From positions 1-54,071 of the forward strand of contig CALUPF010000030.1 in assembly GCA_944322545.1 (NCBI GenBank): a stretch of 54,071 nucleotides of DNA. Reading direction: 5' to 3'. The notes under the pieces were generated by a model. The model saw nothing but the letters and a program-made list of their open reading frames with translations, was not told the DNA's origin and did no database searches. Made by a program: the position numbers and the translations under genes. Numbering within the stretch: the stretch's first letter is position 1; every line of letters begins with the position of its first letter. Below, one piece after another: positions 24,969-32,783 of the stretch. This stretch comes from Candidatus Gastranaerophilales bacterium. GTDB taxonomy: Bacteria; Cyanobacteriota; Vampirovibrionia; Gastranaerophilales; Gastranaerophilaceae.

Positions 24969-26657
24969 ATGTTAGAGCAACAAAAACACCCTAATGAGGA
25001 CAAAATTAACTCTGTTGAGTCTTCAGGGCAAAGGAAGGATAAAGAAAACGTTATGAATACTCTTGAAAAAGCAAGGGTGTTCCATGAAAAGTATTTGTTA
25101 AGAAGTAACAGCAATGATTTAGAAAGTGCTGTAAATTATTATATTCAAGCGATAAAACAAAATCCGTCTATTCCTGAGACGTATTATAGGCTTGCCAGTC
25201 TTTTGTTTGAAAACGGTCAAATATCGTTAGATTCTGCCATTGAACAATGTAAAATGGCTATTAATATTGATCCTGAAAATTCAAATGCACATATTTATAC
25301 AGGGTATTTTTTAAAGCTTGCTAATGACTTTGATGAAGCCGAAAAAGAATTTAAAAACGCAATAGACATCAACCCAATTAATGCGGCTCGTCCAAGATTG
25401 ATTCTTGCTTCAATGTTATATGAGAAGATTAACCATGTTAGACCTTCTTTTGTTGATTTTATAAGAATGGTTTATTATGCATGTTCTGGGTGTTTGACTG
25501 TATTATGGGATATTGCTTCTTTAAAAATGCTTTATAAAAATGTATCTGATGATGCATTGGTTTTCATGTATAAAACTTATGGTGGTTTTTTAGAAAAAAT
25601 AAAAAACAGTTCTATGGCTGTTGCTGCCTATGATGCTGCTGCTGAATCAACAGGAAGAGATGAGTTTTTCTACAATAAAATTGGTGATATTTGTATAAAA
25701 GAGCATGCTCCAGAAATTGCTGTTGATGCATATAAAAAAGTTTTAGATGCAAATCCATACGATAGAGATGCTTTGATTAAATATGCAACTGTCATTCAAA
25801 CGTTTTTCCCTGAAAGACAAGATGATGCAATAGATGCATATACTAGACTTTTGGAAATTGAGCCAGATAACGATAAAGTTTATTATGAACTAGGTCATTT
25901 ATACTTACAAAAAAATGAAAGTCTTCCTGCTGTGAATGCATTTTCTATGGCTTTAGAAAAAGACGATGAAAATCCTTTTTATCACAACAGCATGGCTTTT
26001 GCTTTAGTTCAGTTAGAGCAATATGATGATGCAATAGAACATTATCAAAAAGCAATTAACATAAATCCTGATCCTTATTGGACATCTATCGTTTGTCAGG
26101 CTTTGGGATCAGTTTATTTTGAAATAAAAGAAAATCCTGAAGCTGCAGTTGTTTTATATCAAACTGCTGCTGTATTAAATCCAGAAAATGATGAATGTCA
26201 TATAGCTATTGGTGATACATATTTTGCTGTTGATGATTATGACAATGCAATCAAAGCTTATTGTGATGCTATAAAAGTAAATCCAGAAAATGCAAAATCA
26301 TATTGTAAATGCGGCATGGCTTTATGGGAAAAAGATTATACAGAAGAAGCTATTGTTGCTTATCACAAGGCTATAAATCTTAATCCTGAATATTCAATTG
26401 CTTATAACAATTTAGGTGTTATTTATTTAGATGACATTGGTAATATTCAAGAGGCTATAGATTTATTCAATAAAGCTTTAGAAGGAAATAAAAGTTATAC
26501 TTTGGCTTATTTTAACTTAGGTCGTGCTTATACGATTTTGGGTGAGAATACGAAAGCCGCTAAGAATTTCCAAAGAGCTTTAGATTTAAACGTTATAACA
26601 AATGATTTAGACGAGCAGGATATTTTAAATAGACTTTATCGTTTGTTTGAAGTTTAA
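24969..26657 (+). CDS. Tetratricopeptide-repeat protein
   Basis: The 562-residue protein is made almost entirely of about a dozen TPR units, for example AVNYYIQAIKQNPSIPETYY, AIEHYQKAININPDPYW and AIKAYCDAIKVNPENAKSYC, interrupted by a non-TPR stretch near residues 155-215 (RPSFVDFIRMVYYACSGCL). There is no signal peptide or membrane anchor. The ATG at 24969 has a GAGGCAGG ribosome-binding site. TPR arrays act as protein-protein scaffolds; the partner is unknown. The DUF262-like gene begins 62 bp downstream on the same strand. Confidence 0.9.
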   Translation: MLEQQKHPNEDKINSVESSGQRKDKENVMNTLEKARVFHEKYLLRSNSNDLESAVNYYIQAIKQNPSIPETYYRLASLLFENGQISLDSAIEQCKMAINIDPENSNAHIYTGYFLKLANDFDEAEKEFKNAIDINPINAARPRLILASMLYEKINHVRPSFVDFIRMVYYACSGCLTVLWDIASLKMLYKNVSDDALVFMYKTYGGFLEKIKNSSMAVAAYDAAAESTGRDEFFYNKIGDICIKEHAPEIAVDAYKKVLDANPYDRDALIKYATVIQTFFPERQDDAIDAYTRLLEIEPDNDKVYYELGHLYLQKNESLPAVNAFSMALEKDDENPFYHNSMAFALVQLEQYDDAIEHYQKAININPDPYWTSIVCQALGSVYFEIKENPEAAVVLYQTAAVLNPENDECHIAIGDTYFAVDDYDNAIKAYCDAIKVNPENAKSYCKCGMALWEKDYTEEAIVAYHKAINLNPEYSIAYNNLGVIYLDDIGNIQEAIDLFNKALEGNKSYTLAYFNLGRAYTILGENTKAAKNFQRALDLNVITNDLDEQDILNRLYRLFEV

Positions 26658-26718
26658 CAATCTTAATAGTTTTGTCTTTTGTTTTTTTGTAATTTAATAT
26701 TTATATAGGTATTAAATT

Positions 26719-27372
26719 ATGGAAAAGTTGAGTAACGTATCTAAAATTAGAAAATTTATCACTGCCGAATTAAAAAAATCTGGACTGATTGATTTATATT
26801 CGACTTATTGGCTTGAGATGGAAACTTCTTATTTAGAAGCTTCTGAAAGAGAAAATCGAATTTTACTAGAAGAGTTCTTTTTAGATTATTTAACCATTCA
26901 AAATAATGGTGTTATTCCTAAAAAAGAGAATTTATTTTCTAATTTTGTAGAGTTTTATCAAAAGGTCTCTAAATTTCAAAAAAAAGATTTGATTATAAAA
27001 AACATTTTTAGATATTCTGTTTATTATCTCAAAATTCTTTTTTCTGATGTAAAAGATGATGAAATAAGAATTAGAATCAAAAAAATAAATGCATATAAAG
27101 CAAAGGATGCTTATCCTTTTTTAATGGAAGTATTTGAGGATTTTGAGTTTGCTCATATAAATAGAGCTATGTTATTAGAAATTTTAGATATGGTTATTGG
27201 TTTCATTGAGGAAAGAAACTCTAAAAAGCCTTCTCAAATTGCATTGTCTTTTGCTGGTTTAAGCACAGAAATCAATAAAATGCTTGTTTTAAAAGATTAT
27301 ACACCTCGTTTTGTTGTTGAAAAACACGAATATGATGCGCAAAATACAATTAATCAGCTGATGAATGTGTAG
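26719..27372 (+). CDS. Stand-alone DUF262 (GmrS-type) helical-domain-like protein
   Basis: This 217-residue protein resembles only the central/C-terminal helical part of DUF262 proteins, the S-type half of GmrSD modification-dependent restriction systems. The matching order is LYSTYWLEME (family: LYxxYWxPME), a hydrophobic FFLDYLTIQNNGVIPKKENL (family: FxRxYLTxKxGxIPxxxxV), VEFYQK, YSVYYLKILF, KDAYPFLMEVFEDFE (family: VAYPFLLELYxDY) and MLLEILDMVIGFIEERN (family: xLESYxxRR). The N-terminal ParB/sulfiredoxin-like NTP-binding half of DUF262 (with its D-G-Q-R motif) is absent here and in the 62 bp upstream. It could be a remnant or a separate subunit. Its 3' end overlaps the convergent HNH gene by 23 bp. 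The match is by eye. Confidence 0.55.
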   Translation: MEKLSNVSKIRKFITAELKKSGLIDLYSTYWLEMETSYLEASERENRILLEEFFLDYLTIQNNGVIPKKENLFSNFVEFYQKVSKFQKKDLIIKNIFRYSVYYLKILFSDVKDDEIRIRIKKINAYKAKDAYPFLMEVFEDFEFAHINRAMLLEILDMVIGFIEERNSKKPSQIALSFAGLSTEINKMLVLKDYTPRFVVEKHEYDAQNTINQLMNV

Positions 27373-28411
27373 TATCAGTTGTTTGCTTAAGTTTTTCTAT
27401 ATTTAGCTCATATTGTTTTTTACAGTGTTGAGTGACTTTTTTTAGCGTGTTCTTTACTTCTAGTGGATAGTTGTCAAAATTTTTGAGTCGTCCTAAGTTT
27501 ATTTCTTTAATAATAATATCCATGTTCTTTTGGATATTATCAGGCATATCAGGGTGCATTTTAAACCAAATAGGATATGGGATTGAGCCTCTTTCACTAT
27601 TGCATTTTTCACATAAAACTAGCATATTACCAAACTCGTCATGTCCACTTTTTAGTTTAGGGATTATGTGGTCTAGGGTTGGTAATGCTGTTGAAAGTAG
27701 CCTTTGTCCAATTTCTCTATTTCCACGATGTTTGTATTTTGTTATAAATGCATCTACATCGTTTTTGGCAGATGGTAGCTTTTCTATTTCTTTTAGTATT
27801 TTGGATATTTCTTTTTTGTCTTGTTTGATTTTTTTTAGCTTTGCAAACTCTTTTATTATTCTTCCCCTTTTTTGCGGATATTCTTTGGATTCAACAAAAA
27901 TGATTTCTTTTGTTTTGTTGATTATTTTTTCTAATTCTTTTTGTGTCTGAGGTGAAACATTTTGCGCTTCAGTTATTATATTATTTATTATTTTGAGTTG
28001 TTTTTCTTCAAGACGGCTGAGATGATAGAAGTATCTTTTTCGAATTAGTGTATTTAAATCAGCCTGCGGATCTTTTCTTGACGCTCTGCAAAGTAAATTA
28101 TAAACAGTCTTTTCTGTTGGTCTCATTTTTTTATAATATGGTTTAAGTTTTTTTAGAACATTGACGGCTGGACCTTCGAAATCTTTAGCTTTTAGTTTTT
28201 CAAAGTCAGCTTCTGGTATCATTTTTTTTCTACAGCAAGCACAGGTTAGATCTTTTATGTTTCTTAGATTATAGGCATCTTCTTTATCTACATTTGCGGA
28301 TTTAAAACTAACTGTATCAGGTTTAGTTGTGTAATTTCTGCTCACTTCATAAACCCTATTCGGGGTCTGATTTTTATATATTAAAAATGTTTGATTAAGT
28401 GAGATTTTCAT
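27350..28411 (-). CDS. HNH-type protein 1, split zinc site
   Basis: The 353-residue protein is the most canonical of four tandem paralogues. N-terminal order: MKISLN, the VSFKS motif (34-38), then LTCACC with Cys57 and Cys60. A helical region follows with one copy of the repeat seen twice in the others (103-134), LPSAKNDVDAFITKY (212-226), and the HNH core: LDHIIPK (Asp247, His248), Asn262 in GNMLVLC, and CEKCN (Cys267, Cys270). PYPIWFKMHPDMPDNIQK follows. In ordinary HNH nucleases the two CxxC pairs flank the His motif at short distance; here 186 residues lie between Cys60 and Asp247. Nuclease activity is plausible but unproven. It is the last gene of the operon, two bases after gene 2. Confidence 0.72.
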   Translation of the reverse strand: MKISLNQTFLIYKNQTPNRVYEVSRNYTTKPDTVSFKSANVDKEDAYNLRNIKDLTCACCRKKMIPEADFEKLKAKDFEGPAVNVLKKLKPYYKKMRPTEKTVYNLLCRASRKDPQADLNTLIRKRYFYHLSRLEEKQLKIINNIITEAQNVSPQTQKELEKIINKTKEIIFVESKEYPQKRGRIIKEFAKLKKIKQDKKEISKILKEIEKLPSAKNDVDAFITKYKHRGNREIGQRLLSTALPTLDHIIPKLKSGHDEFGNMLVLCEKCNSERGSIPYPIWFKMHPDMPDNIQKNMDIIIKEINLGRLKNFDNYPLEVKNTLKKVTQHCKKQYELNIEKLKQTTDTTHSSAD

Positions 28412-28413
28412 GG

Positions 28414-29934
28414 CTATTTTTTGCTGTCTAGTATATCATCTTTTGCGTTAAGTTCTTGTATATTGTTTAATTCTTCTTTTGCCTTGGTTACTGTATTTTC
28501 ATAGCTTTCTATGTTTTGATTTGCATTTTCGAGTGAGGCAATATATCTAGCTTTTGTTTTTTTTAGTTCTCTTACTTGTTGCATTATTTTTTCGAGTTCT
28601 TTTTCCGTTTCTTTTAATTTTTTGTCAGCTATATCATATTTTTTCTTGTTTTCTTCTAGCGATGCTAGAGCTCTGTCTAATTTGTTTTGAGACTGTAGCG
28701 CCTTATAGTTTATGTATTTTTTTATATTTATTTTAATTTTATTGTTAGTTTCTTGTATTAGTGTTTCTTTTACTTCAATTGGGTATGAATCATATTCTTT
28801 GAGTTTGTCTCTGTTAATAAACGTAATAATCTTAGAGATTTGTTTTTGAATATTACTTTTCATTTCAGGTTTATATTTCAAAAATATAGGATAAGGGATA
28901 TTGCTTCTTTCTTGATTACAGTGTTTGTGTAGCGCTATACCGTTGCTTTTTATATCTTCTCCATTTTTACTTTTTGCTTTTATATGCTCAAATGTAGAAA
29001 GTGCATCTTCTGCTATAATTTTTAATATCGTGTGGTCGTCATAATTTGCTTTTGCGCAGTCAACAATTAGTTTATTTGCTTCATCATTTTTATAGGGAAG
29101 TTTTTTACTTTCTTTTAAAATTTTTCTTGCGGTTTTTTTGTCTGTGCATTCTTTGACAAGATTCGTATAAATATCTTCAATAAGAAATTGCTTTATATCT
29201 GTTTTTAAATAGACATTATTAATTTTTTCAATAGCATTATTGTTTGCAACCTGTACTTTTCTTTTGTCTGATATAGACATTGTGTCAGACAGTTCTTTTA
29301 TTTTTTTTAGAGTTTTTATCTTTTTTAATGATATAGCTTTTTCATTTTTTTCTTTTAAATTGTAATGATATTTAAAAACTTCGGGTCTTTGAATAATTTC
29401 AGAAAATGATTCATCAGGGTATTTTAGTGAATAAATTTCAAGCATATCCAATACTTCATTTTTTTCTTTTCCTAGCATTGGGCGAATTTTTTCAAATCTT
29501 TTTATTGCTTGTGGTGCTCTTATGCTTAGATTTTCTGATATTTTAACTATTTTTTTTATGTCTTTTATCGTATCTTTATCTAGTTTTTCGAAGATGTTTT
29601 TTTCTTCTGCCTCTTTTACAATTTTATTTAATCTTTTATTTGGGGATTTTTCAGACAATTCTTTTAGAATGATATAAGCATTGGTATCTTTATATTGTGA
29701 TATAGCTTTGCTGTTTAGTGCTCTTTTGGAATTAGGTCTGAATCCTAAAAGGAATTCATTTAAGTCATCTTGTGTAAGCATTGCTTCTCCACAAATTGCA
29801 CAATGGAGTTTGGGGATGTCTCTAATATCTTCAAACGTGTCATTTGGCAATCTGTAACCAAATGAGGGGGGCAATGACACATTTTGATGTTTTATTGATT
29901 GCTGTTTTATTATTGAGGCTTTGGTTATTTGCAT
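28414..29934 (-). CDS. HNH-type protein 2, degenerate core, C-terminal coiled coil
   Basis: The longest paralogue has 506 residues. It has LHCAIC (Cys45, Cys48), two helical repeats (86-118 and 161-193), LPYKNDEANKLI and an HNH-like core FEHIKAKSK (Glu316, His317), Asn331, and LHKHCNQER, where the first cysteine of the C-terminal CxxC is His336 and the proline after EHxx is lost. The PYPIFLKYKPEM tail is kept. About 110 residues of strongly charged coiled coil (roughly 392-500) are unique to this copy. The N-terminus has PSFGY (23-27) in place of SFK. A good AGGA ribosome-binding site precedes ATG. His could replace Cys as a zinc ligand, or the copy may be structural only. Confidence 0.65.
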   Translation of the reverse strand: MQITKASIIKQQSIKHQNVSLPPSFGYRLPNDTFEDIRDIPKLHCAICGEAMLTQDDLNEFLLGFRPNSKRALNSKAISQYKDTNAYIILKELSEKSPNKRLNKIVKEAEEKNIFEKLDKDTIKDIKKIVKISENLSIRAPQAIKRFEKIRPMLGKEKNEVLDMLEIYSLKYPDESFSEIIQRPEVFKYHYNLKEKNEKAISLKKIKTLKKIKELSDTMSISDKRKVQVANNNAIEKINNVYLKTDIKQFLIEDIYTNLVKECTDKKTARKILKESKKLPYKNDEANKLIVDCAKANYDDHTILKIIAEDALSTFEHIKAKSKNGEDIKSNGIALHKHCNQERSNIPYPIFLKYKPEMKSNIQKQISKIITFINRDKLKEYDSYPIEVKETLIQETNNKIKINIKKYINYKALQSQNKLDRALASLEENKKKYDIADKKLKETEKELEKIMQQVRELKKTKARYIASLENANQNIESYENTVTKAKEELNNIQELNAKDDILDSKK

Positions 29935-29969
29935 CTTTTATTCCTGTTTAAATTGTATTTTTATAACGC

Positions 29970-31274
29970 TCAGGAATGAGCTTTTTTGCTAGTTCTATTT
30001 TTTATTGCATCTAGTATATTTAAAGTTTTAAAGTTTAATATTATTTTACTGTCAGATTCATCTTCTATCGCTTTTTGAATTTGGTGAGGATATTTGTCGA
30101 ACCCTTCTAGTGTTCCGTTATTTATGTTTTCAATTACTATATCAAGATATTTTTGGCTATTTTCAGGCATATCTGGGTGAAATTTTATAAATTCAGAATA
30201 AGGCATTTGTGAACGTTCGGAATTGCAGCTATTACAAAATACAACATAATTTGATATTTTGTTTTCACCATTATCATTTTTTCTGTTTTTAGGTTTTACG
30301 TGTTCTATTGTTGCTGCAGAGTCTCTTAAAAGCCTTTCTGCTATTACATTTGGATTATTAGTTCCATATTTTATGATGAAAGAGTTTGCGTCATTTTTTG
30401 AACTGGGTAGTTCATATATTTTGCTAAGTATTTGTAGCATTAAAGGATTGTCAGGAAGTTGTTCTTCTAACTTTTTGAACATGTCTATGACATAGGTTCT
30501 TTTATTTTGTATTTCGCTATTTGGTTTGTCGAAAATAATTTTTGCTTTTCTTATCCTGCGTAAAACTATTTTATAAGATTTTGGATCCATTTTAGATGCA
30601 ATTTTTTCTACTTCAGCAAATACCATTTCTTGTTTTTTTTCAAGTTTATAAAGATTGTTTTTTCTTATACTGGGTGATGAAAGAATTTCAGTAAAGGTTT
30701 TTTCAGGCGTTTTTTTTGATTCTTTTTCTAACAGCTCAAAAACTTCTTTTTGTGCACTATGCATTATATTTTTGTAAGGTCTAAGAACTTCTACCATATA
30801 TTTTGAATTGTGATAGACACTACTTGTCATCAATTCAATTTTTCTAATGTCATTTTGTGTTTGTTTATCAAACGTTTTTATCAAATTTTTAACGTGTTCT
30901 TTATCGAAAATATCTTTTATATATTCATGTTCATATAATTTTGAATATGTATAACAGAAATTATAAGCCTGTTGTTCTGTGTATGACATTTCTTTGCGTT
31001 TGAAGTATCCTGCTTTTTTTAATATGCTCAATGCTTCATCTGCAGGATAGTATATTTTGCTATGTAATAATTTATCTATGGTTGTATTTTGTATCGTTTC
31101 ACAACCACAACATGCGCAAGTTATATTGGGGATTTGTCTTAAATCTGTAATATATTTTTTGCTTTTAAAACAAACAGTATCTATGTTATTTGTATATAAT
31201 ACTTTGTTCGGTTGTATTGTTTTTTGCGTTTTATAACTATTAATTGTATATGAATTTATTGCATTTATTTTCAT
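29970..31274 (-). CDS. HNH-type protein 3, split zinc site
   Basis: A 434-residue paralogue. MKINAIN starts the protein, VCFKS sits at 34-38, exactly where VSFKS sits in gene 1, and ITCACC gives Cys53 and Cys56. Two helical repeats follow (103-135 and 178-211), then LPSSKNDANSFIIKYG (289-304), IEHVKPK (Glu324, His325), an Asn in ISNYVVFC, and CNSCNSER (Cys347, Cys350), then PYSEFIKFHPDMPENSQK. The metal-site acid is Glu rather than Asp, as in gene 4. The start codon overlaps the gene 4 stop by four bases, so translation is coupled. Function unknown. Confidence 0.7.
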   Translation of the reverse strand: MKINAINSYTINSYKTQKTIQPNKVLYTNNIDTVCFKSKKYITDLRQIPNITCACCGCETIQNTTIDKLLHSKIYYPADEALSILKKAGYFKRKEMSYTEQQAYNFCYTYSKLYEHEYIKDIFDKEHVKNLIKTFDKQTQNDIRKIELMTSSVYHNSKYMVEVLRPYKNIMHSAQKEVFELLEKESKKTPEKTFTEILSSPSIRKNNLYKLEKKQEMVFAEVEKIASKMDPKSYKIVLRRIRKAKIIFDKPNSEIQNKRTYVIDMFKKLEEQLPDNPLMLQILSKIYELPSSKNDANSFIIKYGTNNPNVIAERLLRDSAATIEHVKPKNRKNDNGENKISNYVVFCNSCNSERSQMPYSEFIKFHPDMPENSQKYLDIVIENINNGTLEGFDKYPHQIQKAIEDESDSKIILNFKTLNILDAIKNRTSKKAHS

Positions 31275-32653
31275 TTTTTATTTTGAAGTTTTTTTCTGTA
31301 GTTGTATTCTTGCTGACGGATAGTTCTATTTGTTTTTGCTTTTTGTAAGTCTAGTTTGTTGATGTTAATCTTTATTTTTCCTTTTGATTCAACATCCAAT
31401 GCTTTTTGAATTTTATCTGGATAAAGATCATGTTTTGTTAATATACCAGAATTTATATAATAGATTATTTTATCTATTTGCTTTTGCGTGTTATCAATCA
31501 TTTCTGGGTGAGATTGAACAAATATATCATATTCTGTTCTTTGTCTTTCGCCGTTACATTTTCCGCAAAGTCCAATGTAATTATATATCGAATTAGGTCC
31601 ATTATCTCCAATTCTTCTATGGGGTTTTACGTGCTCAAAAGTGTTTCTAACTCGGTTTAATAAAATTTCGACTATTGCATTGGAACTTTTTTGCGAACCT
31701 TTTATCATAAATGCATCAACATCCGTTTTGGAATCAGGCAGTTGATTTATCATTTTTTGAATCTCGTTAGAGTATTCATTCGGGTTTTCTTTTAAGAAGT
31801 CAGAAAACATTGATATAACTCTACCTCTTTTGTGGTAAATATCTTTGCTTTCATTTTGAAATATGTCTTTTGCTATAGCGATTTTTTCTTCTGTTTGGGT
31901 TTTAAATTCTTGTGGTGCATTTTCTATGTATTCAGAAATTTTATCCAGTATATCAATCTCTTTTTGTACAAGGTTATGTTCATAGTGTTTATACACATTA
32001 GGTTTGTTCAAAATATCATAGAATGTGTCATTAGGATATTTTTTTGAGAGTTCTTGTAACTCATTAAAAACTTTTTTTTCAAGTTTATGAAAATGTGGGT
32101 TTAATTCATTGATCGCACTTACCATATATTTTGAGTTATGTTCAACCAATTTTGTCATATCTCTTATATCTTCAAAAGCTTCACTAACATCTTGTGGGAG
32201 TGTTTTTCTTGCATCTTTTATTGTTCTTTTAGAAAGAATTTCATCCATTGTAAGGTTTGGATTGTGATCTGCATATTCTTTAAGCAATATGTATGCTTGT
32301 TTCATTGGTTCAGAAACTTTGCTTTCTTTGAAATATTGTTCTGTTTTGATTCTTCTTAAAGAAATATTTGCAGGATAGTATATTTTTTTGTTCAAAAAAT
32401 AGTTTACATCACTATTTTTCATCATTTTGATACCACAACAAGCACAAGTTAAGTTAGGTAGCTCTCTCATATCGCTTATGAAAGGACCGTCTTGTTTTCG
32501 TTTGAATGATACAGTGTCAAAACTAGGCTGGCTAATTGGGGAAAATTTTGGCGAATTTATACCAAAATCAGAATAATTGCGGTTTATGTATTGATTCTGA
32601 TAATTTATGAATCGACTAGTTTGTATGAAAGATTGGATCTTCATAATATACAT
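31271..32653 (-). CDS. HNH-type protein 4, split zinc site, first gene of operon
   Basis: 460 residues from the ATG at 32653; an ATG three codons on (MKIQSF) matches the paralogues better. Numbered from that second start: VSFKR at 45-49, LTCACC with Cys67 and Cys70, two helical repeats (117-149 and 192-225), LPDSKTDVDAFMIKG (302-316), FEHVKPH (Glu337, His338), an Asn in YNYIGLC, and CGKCNGER (Cys360, Cys363). The last 40 residues are basic (KTNRTIRQQEYNYRKKLQNK). It heads the operon behind TTAACA-N17-TATTTT with almost no leader. About 266 residues separate Cys70 from Glu337. Function unknown. Confidence 0.7.
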   Translation of the reverse strand: MYIMKIQSFIQTSRFINYQNQYINRNYSDFGINSPKFSPISQPSFDTVSFKRKQDGPFISDMRELPNLTCACCGIKMMKNSDVNYFLNKKIYYPANISLRRIKTEQYFKESKVSEPMKQAYILLKEYADHNPNLTMDEILSKRTIKDARKTLPQDVSEAFEDIRDMTKLVEHNSKYMVSAINELNPHFHKLEKKVFNELQELSKKYPNDTFYDILNKPNVYKHYEHNLVQKEIDILDKISEYIENAPQEFKTQTEEKIAIAKDIFQNESKDIYHKRGRVISMFSDFLKENPNEYSNEIQKMINQLPDSKTDVDAFMIKGSQKSSNAIVEILLNRVRNTFEHVKPHRRIGDNGPNSIYNYIGLCGKCNGERQRTEYDIFVQSHPEMIDNTQKQIDKIIYYINSGILTKHDLYPDKIQKALDVESKGKIKININKLDLQKAKTNRTIRQQEYNYRKKLQNKK

Positions 32654-32662
32654 TTAAAAACG

Positions 32663-32691
32663 AAAATAGGATTTTTTTGTTAATTTGTTAA
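32663..32691 (-). promoter_or_regulatory. Predicted promoter of the HNH operon
   Basis: On the minus strand TTAACA (32691-32686), a 17-bp spacer and TATTTT (32668-32663) precede the ATG at 32653 by nine bases. Transcription would start only two or three bases before the start codon, and no Shine-Dalgarno sequence is present. Confidence 0.4.
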
Positions 32692-32726
32692 AATATTTTT
32701 ACATATAAATATGGCTTTAAATGCTT

Positions 32727-32769
32727 GAAAAAACAGGGTTTTCGATATTCGTAAACCCTGTTTTTTTTT
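32727..32769. terminator. Terminator after the dehydratase activase gene
   Basis: AAACAGGGTTT (32731-32741) pairs with AAACCCTGTTT (32753-32763), flanked by A6 and T10. It stops the minus-strand activase transcript before the HNH operon promoter; the plus-strand orientation also looks functional. Confidence 0.85.
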
Positions 32770-32783
32770 ATTCAAATATTTTT

